DNA of 64,000 nt from Loxodes magnus (taxonomy: Eukaryota > Ciliophora > Karyorelictea > Loxodida > Loxodidae). Of this stretch, positions 13,701 to 26,875 are shown piece after piece. The position numbers and the translations under genes were made by a program. The stretch covers positions 682,001 through 746,000 of the forward strand of contig CAMPDV010000087.1 in assembly GCA_946699065.1 (NCBI GenBank). Direction: 5' to 3'. Numbering within the stretch: the first letter of the stretch is position 1; each line of letters opens with the position of its first letter. Under the pieces are notes generated by a model, which was given only the letters and a program-made list of their open reading frames with translations, was not told the DNA's origin and did not search any database.

Positions 13701-16700
13701 TTATCTTCTTTTATCTCAAAGCATACTCCTTAAATCTGTAAGTTTATCTTCTTTTCTTACTTCATTTATTCACTTTTCAAAATATTATCTTCTTTTTCTC
13801 AAATCATACTCCTTAAATCTGAAAGTCTTTCTTCTTTTCTCACTTCATTTATTCACTTTTCAAAATATTATCTTCTTTTATTCCAAAGCATAATCCTTAA
13901 ATCTGAAAGTCTATCTTCTTTTCTTACTTTTATTATTCACTTTTCAAAATATTATCTTCTTTTTCTCAAAGCATACTCCTTAAATCTGAAAGTCTATCTT
14001 CTTTTCTCACTTCATTTATTCACTTTTCAAAATATTATCTTCTTTTTCTCAAATCATACTCCTTAAATCTGTAAGTTTATCTTCTTTTCTTACTTCATTT
14101 ATTCACTTTTAAAAATATTATCTTTTTTTATCTCAAAGCATACTCCTTAAATCTGAAAGTCTATCATCTCTTCTTACTTCATTTATTCACTTTTAAAAAT
14201 ATTATCTTCTTTTATCTCAAAGCATACTCCTTAAATCTGAAAGTCTTTCTTCTTTTCTCACTTCATTTATTCACTTTTCAAAATATTATCTTCTTTTTCT
14301 CAAATCATACTCCTTAAATCTGTAAGTTATCTTCCTTGCTTACTTTTATTATTCACTTTTCAAAATATTATCTTCTTTTATCTCAAAGCATACTCCTTAA
14401 ATCTGTAAGTTTATCTTCTTTTCTTACTTTTATTATTCACTTTTCAAAATATTATCTTCTTTATCTCAAAGCATACTCCTTAAATCTGTAAGTTATCTTC
14501 CTTGCTTACTTTTATTATTCACTTTTAAAAATATTATCTTCTTTTTCTCAAAGCATACTCCTTAAATCTGAAAGTCTTTCTTCTTTTCTTACTTCATTTA
14601 TTCACTTTTCAAAATATTATCTTCTTTTTCTCAAAGCATACTCCTTAAATCTGAAAGTTTATCTTCTTTTCTTACTTCATTTATTCACTTTTAAAAATAT
14701 TATCTTTTTTTATCTCAAAGCATACTCCTTAAATCTGAAAGTCTATCATCTCTTCTTACTTCATTTATTCACTTTTAAAAATATTATCTTCTTTTATCTC
14801 AAAGCATACTCCTTAAATCTGAAAGTTTATCTTCTTTTCTTACTTCATTTATTCACTTTTCAAAATATTATCTTCTTTTATCTCAAAGCATACTCCTTAA
14901 ATCTGAAAGTCTATCATCTTTTCTCACTTCATTTATTCACTTTTCAAAATATTATCTTCTTTTATCTCAAAGCATACTCCTTAAATCTGTAAGTTTATCT
15001 TCTTTTCTTACTTCATTTATTCACTTTTCAAAATATTATCTTCTTTTTCTCAAAGCATACTCCTTAAATCTGAAAGTCTTTCTTCTTTTCTCACTTCATT
15101 TATTCACTTTTCAAAATATTATCTTCTTTTATTCCAAAGCATAATCCTTAAATCTGAAAGTCTATCATCTTTTCTCACTTCATTTATTCACTTTTCAAAA
15201 TATTATCTTCTTTTTCTCAAATCATACTCCTTAAATCTGTAAGTTTATCTTCTTTTCTTACTTCATTTATTCACTTTTCAAAATATTATCTTCTTTTTCT
15301 CAAATCATACTCCTTAAATCTGAAAGTTTATCTTCTTTTCTCACTTCATTTATTCACTTTTCAAAATATTATCTTCTTTTTCTCAAATCATACTCCTTAA
15401 ATCTGAAAGTCTTTCTTCTTTTCTCACTTCATTTATTCACTTTTCAAAATATTATCTTCTTTTATTCCAAAGCATAATCCTTAAATCTGAAAGTCTATCT
15501 TCTTTTCTTACTTTTATTATTCACTTTTCAAAATATTATCTTCTTTTTCTCAAAGCATACTCCTTAAATCTGAAAGTCTATCATCTTTTATCACTTCATT
15601 TATTCACTTTTCAAAATATTATCTTCTTTTTCTCAAATCATACTCCTTAAATCTGTAAGTTATCTTCCTTGCTTACTTTTATTATTCACTTTTCAAAATA
15701 TTATCTTCTTTTTCTCAAAGCATACTCCTTAAATCTGTAATTTTTTCTTCTTTTCTTACTTCATTTATTCACTTTTCAAAATATTATCTTCTTTTATCTC
15801 AAAGCATACTCCTTAAATCTGTAAGTTTATCTTCTTTTCTTACTTCATTTATTCACTTTTCAAAATATTATCTTCTTTTATCTCAAAGCATACTCCTTAA
15901 ATCTGAAAGTCTATCATCTTTTCTCACTTCATTTATTCACTTTTCAAAATATTATCTTCTTTTTCTCAAATCATACTCCTTAAATCTGAAAGTCTTTCTT
16001 CTTTTCTCACTTCATTTATTCACTTTTCAAAATATTATCTTCTTTTATTCCAAAGCATAATCCTTAAATCTGAAAGTCTATCTTCTTTTCTTACTTTTAT
16101 TATTCACTTTTCAAAATATTATCTTCTTTTTCTCAAAGCATACTCCTTAAATCTGAAAGTCTATCTTCTTTTCTCACTTCATTTATTCACTTTTCAAAAT
16201 ATTATCTTCTTTTATCTCAAAGCATACTCATTAAATCTGTAAGTTTATCTTCTTTTCTTACTTCATTTATTCACTTTTAAAAATATTATCTTCTTTTATC
16301 TCAAAGCATACTCCTTAAATCTGAAAGTCTATCATCTTTTCTCACTTCATTTATTCACTTTTCAAAATATTATCTTCTTTTATCTCAAAGCATACTCCTT
16401 AAATCTGAAAGTTTATCTTCTTTTCTTACTTCATTTATTCACTTTTCAAAATATTATCTTCTTTTTCTCAAATCATACTCCTTAAATCTGTAAGTTATCT
16501 TCCTTGCTTACTTTTATTATTCACTTTTCAAAATATTATCTTCTTTTTCTCAAAGCATACTCCTTAAATCTGTAAGTTTATCTTCTTTTCTTACTTCATT
16601 TATTCACTTTTCAAAATATTATCTTCTTTTTCTCAAATCATACTCCTTAAATCTGTAAGTCTATCATCTTTTCTTACTTCATTTATTCACTTTTAAAAAT

Positions 16701-17990
16701 ATTATCTTTTTTTATCTCAAAGCATACTCCTTAAATCTGAAAGTCTATCATCTCTTCTTACTTCATTTATTCACTTTTAAAAATATTATCTTCTTTTATC
16801 TCAAAGCATACTCCTTAAATCTGAAAGTTTATCTTCTTTTCTTACTTCATTTATTCACTTTTCAAAATATTATCTTCTTTTATCTCAAAGCATACTCCTT
16901 AAATCTGAAAGTCTATCATCTTTTCTCACTTCATTTATTCACTTTTCAAAATATTATCTTCTTTTATCTCAAAGCATACTCCTTAAATCTGTAAGTTTAT
17001 CTTCTTTTCTTACTTCATTTATTCACTTTTCAAAATATTATCTTCTTTTTCTCAAATCATACTCCTTAAATCTGAAAGTCTTTCTTCTTTTCTCACTTCA
17101 TTTATTCACTTTTCAAAATATTATCTTCTTTTATTCCAAAGCATAATCCTTAAATCTGAAAGTCTATCTTCTTTTCTTACTTTTATTATTCACTTTTCAA
17201 AATATTATCTTCTTTTTCTCAAAGCATACTCCTTAAATCTGAAAGTCTATCTTCTTTTCTCACTTCATTTATTCACTTTTCAAAATATTATCTTCTTTTT
17301 CTCAAATCATACTCCTTAAATCTGTAAGTTTATCTTCTTTTCTTACTTCATTTATTCACTTTTCAAAATATTATCTTTTTTTATCTCAAAGCATACTCCT
17401 TAAATCTGAAAGTCTATCATCTTTTCTCACTTCATTTATTCACTTTTCAAAATATTATCTTCTTTTTCTCAAAGCATACTCCTTAAATCTGAAAGTCTAT
17501 CATCTTTTCTCACTTCATTTATTCACTTTTCAAAATATTATCTTCTTTTATCTCAAAGCATACTCCTTAAATCTGTAAGCTTATCTTCTTTTCTTACTTC
17601 ATTTATTCACTTTTCAAAATATTATCTTCTTTTATCTCAAAGCATACTCCTTAAATCTGTAAGTCTATCTTCTTTTCTTACTTCATTTATTCACTTTTCA
17701 AAATATTATCTTCTTTTTCTCAAATCATACTCCTTAAATCTGTAAGTTTATCTTCTTTTCTTACTGCATTTATTCACTTTTAAAAATATTATCTTCTTTT
17801 TCTCAAAGCATACTCCTTAAATCTGAAAGTCTTTCTTCTTTTCTTACTTCATTTATTCACTTTTCAAAATATTATCTTCTTTTATCTCAAAGCATACTCC
17901 TTAAATCTGTAAGTTTATCTTCTTTTCTTACTTTTATTATTCACTTTTCAAAATATTATCTTCTTTTATCTCAAAGCATACTCCTTAAAT
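10724..17990. repeat. Long higher-order repeat, copy 2
   Basis: Second copy of the pattern at 2464-9570. It has extra monomers, including one near 15330-15410 (CTGAAAGTTTATC followed by TCAC) that moves the shift from 8259 to about 8341. The stretch 16400-17300 looks more like 4900-5900 or 13150-14050 than its expected partner, so part of this copy was replaced by sequence from elsewhere in the array. Its right half is also the first member of the 4005-bp tandem duplication. No gene is present. Confidence 0.78.
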
Positions 17991-18015
17991 CTGAAAGTCT
18001 ATCTTCTTTTCTCAC

Positions 18016-21000
18016 TTCATTTATTCACTTTTCAAAATTTTATTTTCTTTTTCTCAAATCATACTCCTTAAATCTGTAAGTTTATCTTCTTTTCTTACTT
18101 CATTTATTCACTTTTAAAAATATTATCTTTTTTTATCTCAAAGCATACTCCTTAAATCTGAAAGTCTATCATCTCTTCTTACTTCATTTATTCACTTTTA
18201 AAAATATTATCTTCTTTTATCTCAAAGCATACTCCTTAAATCTGAAAGTCTTTCTTCTTTTCTCACTTCATTTATTCACTTTTCAAAATATTATCTTCTT
18301 TTTCTCAAATCATACTCCTTAAATCTGTAAGTTATCTTCCTTGCTTACTTTTATTATTCACTTTTCAAAATATTATCTTCTTTTATCTCAAAGCATACTC
18401 CTTAAATCTGTAAGTTTATCTTCTTTTCTTACTTTTATTATTCACTTTTCAAAATATTATCTTCTTTATCTCAAAGCATACTCCTTAAATCTGTAAGTTA
18501 TCTTCCTTGCTTACTTTTATTATTCACTTTTAAAAATATTATCTTCTTTTTCTCAAAGCATACTCCTTAAATCTGAAAGTCTTTCTTCTTTTCTTACTTC
18601 ATTTATTCACTTTTCAAAATATTATCTTCTTTTTCTCAAAGCATACTCCTTAAATCTGAAAGTTTATCTTCTTTTCTTACTTCATTTATTCACTTTTAAA
18701 AATATTATCTTTTTTTATCTCAAAGCATACTCCTTAAATCTGAAAGTCTATCATCTCTTCTTACTTCATTTATTCACTTTTAAAAATATTATCTTCTTTT
18801 ATCTCAAAGCATACTCCTTAAATCTGAAAGTTTATCTTCTTTTCTTACTTCATTTATTCACTTTTCAAAATATTATCTTCTTTTATCTCAAAGCATACTC
18901 CTTAAATCTGAAAGTCTATCATCTTTTCTCACTTCATTTATTCACTTTTCAAAATATTATCTTCTTTTATCTCAAAGCATACTCCTTAAATCTGTAAGTT
19001 TATCTTCTTTTCTTACTTCATTTATTCACTTTTCAAAATATTATCTTCTTTTTCTCAAAGCATACTCCTTAAATCTGAAAGTCTTTCTTCTTTTCTCACT
19101 TCATTTATTCACTTTTCAAAATATTATCTTCTTTTATTCCAAAGCATAATCCTTAAATCTGAAAGTCTATCATCTTTTCTCACTTCATTTATTCACTTTT
19201 CAAAATATTATCTTCTTTTTCTCAAATCATACTCCTTAAATCTGTAAGTTTATCTTCTTTTCTTACTTCATTTATTCACTTTTCAAAATATTATCTTCTT
19301 TTTCTCAAATCATACTCCTTAAATCTGAAAGTTTATCTTCTTTTCTCACTTCATTTATTCACTTTTCAAAATATTATCTTCTTTTTCTCAAATCATACTC
19401 CTTAAATCTGAAAGTCTTTCTTCTTTTCTCACTTCATTTATTCACTTTTCAAAATATTATCTTCTTTTATTCCAAAGCATAATCCTTAAATCTGAAAGTC
19501 TATCTTCTTTTCTTACTTTTATTATTCACTTTTCAAAATATTATCTTCTTTTTCTCAAAGCATACTCCTTAAATCTGAAAGTCTATCATCTTTTATCACT
19601 TCATTTATTCACTTTTCAAAATATTATCTTCTTTTTCTCAAATCATACTCCTTAAATCTGTAAGTTATCTTCCTTGCTTACTTTTATTATTCACTTTTCA
19701 AAATATTATCTTCTTTTTCTCAAAGCATACTCCTTAAATCTGTAATTTTTTCTTCTTTTCTTACTTCATTTATTCACTTTTCAAAATATTATCTTCTTTT
19801 ATCTCAAAGCATACTCCTTAAATCTGTAAGTTTATCTTCTTTTCTTACTTCATTTATTCACTTTTCAAAATATTATCTTCTTTTATCTCAAAGCATACTC
19901 CTTAAATCTGAAAGTCTATCATCTTTTCTCACTTCATTTATTCACTTTTCAAAATATTATCTTCTTTTTCTCAAATCATACTCCTTAAATCTGAAAGTCT
20001 TTCTTCTTTTCTCACTTCATTTATTCACTTTTCAAAATATTATCTTCTTTTATTCCAAAGCATAATCCTTAAATCTGAAAGTCTATCTTCTTTTCTTACT
20101 TTTATTATTCACTTTTCAAAATATTATCTTCTTTTTCTCAAAGCATACTCCTTAAATCTGAAAGTCTATCTTCTTTTCTCACTTCATTTATTCACTTTTC
20201 AAAATATTATCTTCTTTTATCTCAAAGCATACTCATTAAATCTGTAAGTTTATCTTCTTTTCTTACTTCATTTATTCACTTTTAAAAATATTATCTTCTT
20301 TTATCTCAAAGCATACTCCTTAAATCTGAAAGTCTATCATCTTTTCTCACTTCATTTATTCACTTTTCAAAATATTATCTTCTTTTATCTCAAAGCATAC
20401 TCCTTAAATCTGAAAGTTTATCTTCTTTTCTTACTTCATTTATTCACTTTTCAAAATATTATCTTCTTTTTCTCAAATCATACTCCTTAAATCTGTAAGT
20501 TATCTTCCTTGCTTACTTTTATTATTCACTTTTCAAAATATTATCTTCTTTTTCTCAAAGCATACTCCTTAAATCTGTAAGTTTATCTTCTTTTCTTACT
20601 TCATTTATTCACTTTTCAAAATATTATCTTCTTTTTCTCAAATCATACTCCTTAAATCTGTAAGTCTATCATCTTTTCTTACTTCATTTATTCACTTTTA
20701 AAAATATTATCTTTTTTTATCTCAAAGCATACTCCTTAAATCTGAAAGTCTATCATCTCTTCTTACTTCATTTATTCACTTTTAAAAATATTATCTTCTT
20801 TTATCTCAAAGCATACTCCTTAAATCTGAAAGTTTATCTTCTTTTCTTACTTCATTTATTCACTTTTCAAAATATTATCTTCTTTTATCTCAAAGCATAC
20901 TCCTTAAATCTGAAAGTCTATCATCTTTTCTCACTTCATTTATTCACTTTTCAAAATATTATCTTCTTTTATCTCAAAGCATACTCCTTAAATCTGTAAG

Positions 21001-22081
21001 TTTATCTTCTTTTCTTACTTCATTTATTCACTTTTCAAAATATTATCTTCTTTTTCTCAAATCATACTCCTTAAATCTGAAAGTCTTTCTTCTTTTCTCA
21101 CTTCATTTATTCACTTTTCAAAATATTATCTTCTTTTATTCCAAAGCATAATCCTTAAATCTGAAAGTCTATCTTCTTTTCTTACTTTTATTATTCACTT
21201 TTCAAAATATTATCTTCTTTTTCTCAAAGCATACTCCTTAAATCTGAAAGTCTATCTTCTTTTCTCACTTCATTTATTCACTTTTCAAAATATTATCTTC
21301 TTTTTCTCAAATCATACTCCTTAAATCTGTAAGTTTATCTTCTTTTCTTACTTCATTTATTCACTTTTCAAAATATTATCTTTTTTTATCTCAAAGCATA
21401 CTCCTTAAATCTGAAAGTCTATCATCTTTTCTCACTTCATTTATTCACTTTTCAAAATATTATCTTCTTTTTCTCAAAGCATACTCCTTAAATCTGAAAG
21501 TCTATCATCTTTTCTCACTTCATTTATTCACTTTTCAAAATATTATCTTCTTTTATCTCAAAGCATACTCCTTAAATCTGTAAGCTTATCTTCTTTTCTT
21601 ACTTCATTTATTCACTTTTCAAAATATTATCTTCTTTTATCTCAAAGCATACTCCTTAAATCTGTAAGTCTATCTTCTTTTCTTACTTCATTTATTCACT
21701 TTTCAAAATATTATCTTCTTTTTCTCAAATCATACTCCTTAAATCTGTAAGTTTATCTTCTTTTCTTACTGCATTTATTCACTTTTAAAAATATTATCTT
21801 CTTTTTCTCAAAGCATACTCCTTAAATCTGAAAGTCTTTCTTCTTTTCTTACTTCATTTATTCACTTTTCAAAATATTATCTTCTTTTATCTCAAAGCAT
21901 ACTCCTTAAATCTGTAAGTTTATCTTCTTTTCTTACTTTTATTATTCACTTTTCAAAATATTATCTTCTTTTATCTCAAAGCATACTCCTTAAATCTGAA
22001 AGTCTATCTTCTTTTCTCACTTCATTTATTCACTTTTAAAAATATTATCTTCTTTTTCTCAAATCATACTCCTTAAATCTG
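18016..22081. repeat. 4005-bp tandem copy (48 monomers)
   Basis: This stretch repeats about 13967-18015 at a constant shift of 4005 bp. Landmarks agree exactly: short TCTTCTTTATCTC monomer (CTTTTCAAAA at 14440 and 18445), GTAATTTTTTC (AAATCTGTAA at 15731 and 19736), ACTCATTAAA (16226 and 20231), TAAGCTT (17576 and 21581), ACTGCATTTA (17763 and 21768). I noticed almost no difference within the pair except near the junction at 18035-18045. The match fades around 22020-22081, where a GTAATTTTTTC monomer differs. Similarity this high over about 4 kb suggests a recent tandem duplication, or an assembly artefact. No gene is present. Confidence 0.85.
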
Positions 22082-23000
22082 TAATTTTTTCTTCCTTTCT
22101 TACTTCATTTATTCACTTTTCAAAATATTATCTTCTTTTTCTCAAAGCATACTCCTTAAATCTGAAAGTCTATCTTCTTTTCTCACTTCATTTATTCACT
22201 TTTCAAAATATTATCTTCTTTTATCTCAAAGCATACTCCTTAAATCTGTAAGTTTATCATCTTTTCTCACTTCATTTATTCACTTTTAAAAATTTATCTT
22301 CTTTTATCTCAAAGCATACTCCTTAAATCTGAAAGTCTTTCTTCTTTTCTTACTTCATTTATTCACTTTTCAAAATATTATCTTTTTTTATCTCAAAGCA
22401 TACTCCTTAAATCTGAAAGTCTATCATCTTTTCTCACTTCATTTATTCACTTTTCAAAATATTATCTTCTTTTATCTCAAAGCATACTCCTTAAATCTGT
22501 AAGCTTATCTTCTTTTCTTACTTCATTTATTCACTTTTCAAAATATTATCTTCTTTTATCTCAAAGCATACTCCTTAAATCTGTAAGTCTATCTTCTTTT
22601 CTTACTTCATTTATTCACTTTTCAAAATATTATCTTCTTTTTCTCAAATCATACTCCTTAAATCTGTAAGTTTATCTTCTTTTCTTACTGCATTTATTCA
22701 CTTTTAAAAATATTATCTTCTTTTTCTCAAAGCATACTCCTTAAATCTGAAAGTCTTTCTTCTTTTCTTACTTCATTTATTCACTTTTCAAAATATTATC
22801 TTCTTTTATCTCAAAGCATACTCCTTAAATCTGTAAGTTTATCTTCTTTTCTTACTTTTATTATTCACTTTTCAAAATATTATCTTCTTTTATCTCAAAG
22901 CATACTCCTTAAATCTGAAAGTCTATCTTCTTTTCTCACTTCATTTATTCACTTTTAAAAATATTATCTTCTTTTTCTCAAATCATACTCCTTAAATCTG
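21475..23000. repeat. 919-bp (11-monomer) local duplication
   Basis: The stretch 21475-22081 is repeated at 22394-23000 with a shift of 919 bp. Paired landmarks are TAAGCTT at 21581 and 22500 and ACTGCATTTA at 21768 and 22687. The partners diverge upstream, where 22380 reads TATCTTTTTTTATC against TATCTTCTTTTTC, and downstream at the GTAATTTTTT monomer. The pair echoes the 918-bp repeat at 9165-10488, so the same 11-monomer block has been duplicated in two places, or was duplicated once and then copied. Confidence 0.8.
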
Positions 23001-24977
23001 AAAGTTTATCTTCTTTTCTTACTTCATTTATTCACTTTTCAAAATATTATCTTCTTTTATCTCAAAGCATACTCCTTAAATCTGAAAGTCTATCTTCTTT
23101 TCTCACTTCATTTATTCACTTTTCAAAATATTATCTTCTTTTTCTCAAATCATACTCCTTAAATCTGTAAGTTTATCTTCTTTTCTTACTTCATTTATTC
23201 ACTTTTAAAAATATTATCTTCTTTTTCTCAAAGCATACTCCTTAAATCTGAAAGTTTATCTTCTTTTCTTACTTCATTTATTCACTTTTCAAAATATTAT
23301 CTTCTTTTATCTCAAAGCATACTCCTTAAATCTGAAAGTCTATCTTCTTTTCTCACTTCATTTATTCACTTTTCAAAATATTATCTTCTTTTATCTCAAA
23401 TCATACTCCTTAAATCTGTAAGTTTATCTTCTTTTCTTACTTCATTTATTCACTTTTAAAAATATTATCTTCTTTTTCTCAAAGCATACTCCTTAAATCT
23501 GAAAGTCTATCTTCTTTTCTTACTTCATTTATTCACTTTTAAAAATATTATCTTCTTTTTCTCAAAGCATACTCCTTAAATCTGAAAGTCTTTCTTCTTT
23601 TCTTACTTCATTTATTCACTTTTCAAAATATTATCTTCTTTTATCTCAAAGCATACTCCTTAAATCTGTAAGTTTATCTTCTTTTCTTACTTCATTTATT
23701 CACTTTTCAAAATATTATCTTCTTTTATCTCAAAGCATACTCCTTAAATCTGTAAGTTTATCTTCTTTTCTTACTTCATTTATTCACTTTTCAAAATATT
23801 ATCTTCTTTTTCTCAAAGCATACTCCTTAAATCTGAAAGTCTATCTTCTTTTCTTACTTCATTTATTCACTTTTCAAAATATTATCTTCTTTTTCTCAAA
23901 TCATACTCCTTAAATCTGTAAGTTATCTTCCTTGCTTACTTTTATTATTCACTTTTCAAAATATTATCTTCTTTTTCTCAAAGCATACTCCTTAAATCTG
24001 AAAGTTTATCTTCTTTTCTTACTTTTATTATTCACTTTTAAAAATATTATCTTTTTTTATCTCAAAGCATACTCCTTAAATCTGAAAGTCTATCATCTCT
24101 TCTTACTTCATTTATTCACTTTTCAAAATATTATCTTTTTTTATCTCAAAGCATACTCCTTAAATCTGTAAGTTTATCTTCTTTTCTTACTTCATTTATT
24201 CACTTTTCAAAATATTATCTTCTTTTATCTCAAAGCATACTCCTTAAATCTGAAAGTCTATCATCTTTTATCACTTCATTTATTCACTTTTCAAAATATT
24301 ATCTTCTTTTATCTCAAAGCATAATCCTTAAATCTGAAAGTCTATCTTCTTTTCTTACTTCATTTATTCACTTTTCAAAATATTATCTTCTTTTATCTCA
24401 AAGCATACTCCTTAAATCTGAAAGTCTATCTTCTTTTCTCACTTCATTTATTCACTTTTCAAAATATTATCTTCTTTTTCTCAAATCATACTCCTTAAAT
24501 CTGAAAGTTTATCTTCTTTTCTTACTTCATTTATTCACTTTTCAAAATATTATCTTCTTTTATCTCAAAGCATACTCCTTAAATCTGAAAGTCTATCTTC
24601 TTTTCTCACTTCATTTATTCACTTTTCAAAATATTATCTTCTTTTTCTCAAATCATACTCCTTAAATCTGTAAGTTTATCTTCTTTTCTTACTTCATTTA
24701 TTCACTTTTAAAAATATTATCTTCTTTTTCTCAAAGCATACTCCTTAAATCTGTAAGTTTATCTTCTTTTCTTACTTCATTTATTCACTTTTCAAAATAT
24801 TATCTTCTTTTTCTCAAAGCATACTCCTTAAATCTGAAAGTCTATCTTCTTTTCTTACTTCATTTATTCACTTTTCAAAATATTATCTTCTTTTTCTCAA
24901 ATCATACTCCTTAAATCTGTAAGTTATCTTCCTTGCTTACTTTTATTATTCACTTTTCAAAATATTATCTTCTTTTT
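22082..24977. repeat. Segment with a recurring 3-monomer cassette
   Basis: About 35 monomers. From 23001 a cassette of about 250 bp recurs: a GAAAGTTTATC unit, then GAAAGTCTATC with TCAC, then GTAAGTTTATC followed by TTTTAAAAAT. It starts at 23001 and 23251 and is seen again near 24504, 26757 and 44096. A frame of 79 codons at 23932-24171 starts at TTG inside the CTTCCTTGCTTAC monomer and is plain satellite translation. No gene is present. Confidence 0.78.
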
Positions 24978-26875
24978 CTCAAAGCATACTCCTTAAATCT
25001 GTAAGTTTATCTTCTTTTCTTACTTCATTTATTCACTTTTAAAAATATTATCTTTTTTTATCTCAAAGCATACTCCTTAAATCTGAAAGTCTATCATCTC
25101 TTCTTACTTCATTTATTCACTTTTCAAAATATTATCTTCTTTTATCTCAAAGCATACTCCTTAAATCTGAAAGTCTATCTTCTTTTCTTACTTCATTTAT
25201 TCACTTTTAAAAATATTATCTTCTTTTATCTCAAAGCATACTCCTTAAATCTGAAAGTCTATCTTCTTTTCTCACTTCATTTATTCACTTTTCAAAATAT
25301 TATCTTCTTTTTCTCAAAGCATACTCCTTAAATCTGTAAGTTTATCTTCTTTTCTTACTTCATTTATTCACTTTTCAAAATATTATCTTCTTTTATCTCA
25401 AAGCATACTCCTTAAATCTGAAAGTCTATCTTCTTTTCTCACTTCATTTATTCACTTTTCAAAATATTATCTTCTTTTTCTCAAATCATACTCCTTAAAT
25501 CTGTAAGTTATCTTCCTTGCTTACTTTTATTATTCACTTTTCAAAATATTATCTTCTTTTTCTCAAAGCATACTCCTTAAATCTGTAATTTTTTCTTCTT
25601 TTCTTACTTCATTTATTCACTTTTCAAAATATTATCTTCTTTTATCTCAAAGCATACTCCTTAAATCTGTAAGTTTATCTTCTTTTCTTACTTCATTTAT
25701 TCACTTTTAAAAATATTATCTTCTTTTATCTCAAAGCATACTCCTTAAATCTGAAAGTCTATCATCTTTTCTCACTTCATTTATTCACTTTTCAAAATAT
25801 TATCTTCTTTTATCTCAAAGCATACTCCTTAAATCTGAAAGTCTTTCTTCTTTTCTTACTTCATTTATTCACTTTTCAAAATATTATCTTCTTTTATCTC
25901 AAAGCATACTCCTTAAATCTGTAAGTTTATCTTCTTTTCTTACTTTTATTATTCACTTTTCAAAATATTATCTTCTTTTATCTCAAAGCATACTCCTTAA
26001 ATCTGAAAGTCTATCATCTTTTCTCACTTCATTTATTCACTTTTCAAAATATTATCTTCTTTTATCTCAAAGCATACTCCTTAAATCTGAAAGTCTTTCT
26101 TCTTTTCTTACTTCATTTATTCACTTTTCAAAATATTATCTTTTTTTATCTCAAAGCATACTCCTTAAATCTGAAAGTCTATCATCTTTTATCACTTCAT
26201 GTATTCACTTTTCAAAATATTATCTTCTTTTATCTCAAAGCATAATCCTTAAATCTGAAAGTCTATCATCTTTTCTCACTTCATTTATTCACTTTTCAAA
26301 ATATTATCTTCTTTTATCTCAAAGCATACTCCTTAAATCTGAAAGTCTTTCTTCTTTTCTTACTTCATTTATTCACTTTTCAAAATATTATCTTCTTTTA
26401 TCTCAAAGCATACTCCTTAAATCTGAAAGTCTATCTTCTTTTCTCACTTCATTTATTCACTTTTAAAAATATTATCTTCTTTTTCTCAAATCATACTCCT
26501 TAAATCTGTAATTTTTTCTTCCTTTCTTACTTCATTTATTCACTTTTCAAAATATTATCTTCTTTTTCTCAAAGCATACTCCTTAAATCTGAAAGTCTAT
26601 CTTCTTTTCTCACTTCATTTATTCACTTTTCAAAATATTATCTTCTTTTTCTCAAATCATACTCCTTAAATCTGTAAGTTTATCTTCTTTTCTTACTTCA
26701 TTTATTCACTTTTAAAAATATTATCTTCTTTTTCTCAAAGCATACTCCTTAAATCTGAAAGTTTATCTTCTTTTCTTACTTCATTTATTCACTTTTCAAA
26801 ATATTATCTTCTTTTATCTCAAAGCATACTCCTTAAATCTGAAAGTCTATCTTCTTTTCTCACTTCATTTATTCA
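24978..26875. repeat. Single upstream block of the 1756-bp unit type
   Basis: This block matches the 21-monomer unit that is tandemly triplicated at 36058-41382. The GTAATTTTTTCTTCT monomer at 25586 pairs with 36666, 38422 and 40178; GTAATTTTTTCTTCC at 26509 pairs with 37505, 39261 and 41017. It contains one extra monomer at about 26341-26424 that the later copies lack, so the shift changes from 11080 to 10996. A single TCATGTATTC variant lies at 26197-26206. No gene is present. Confidence 0.8.
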
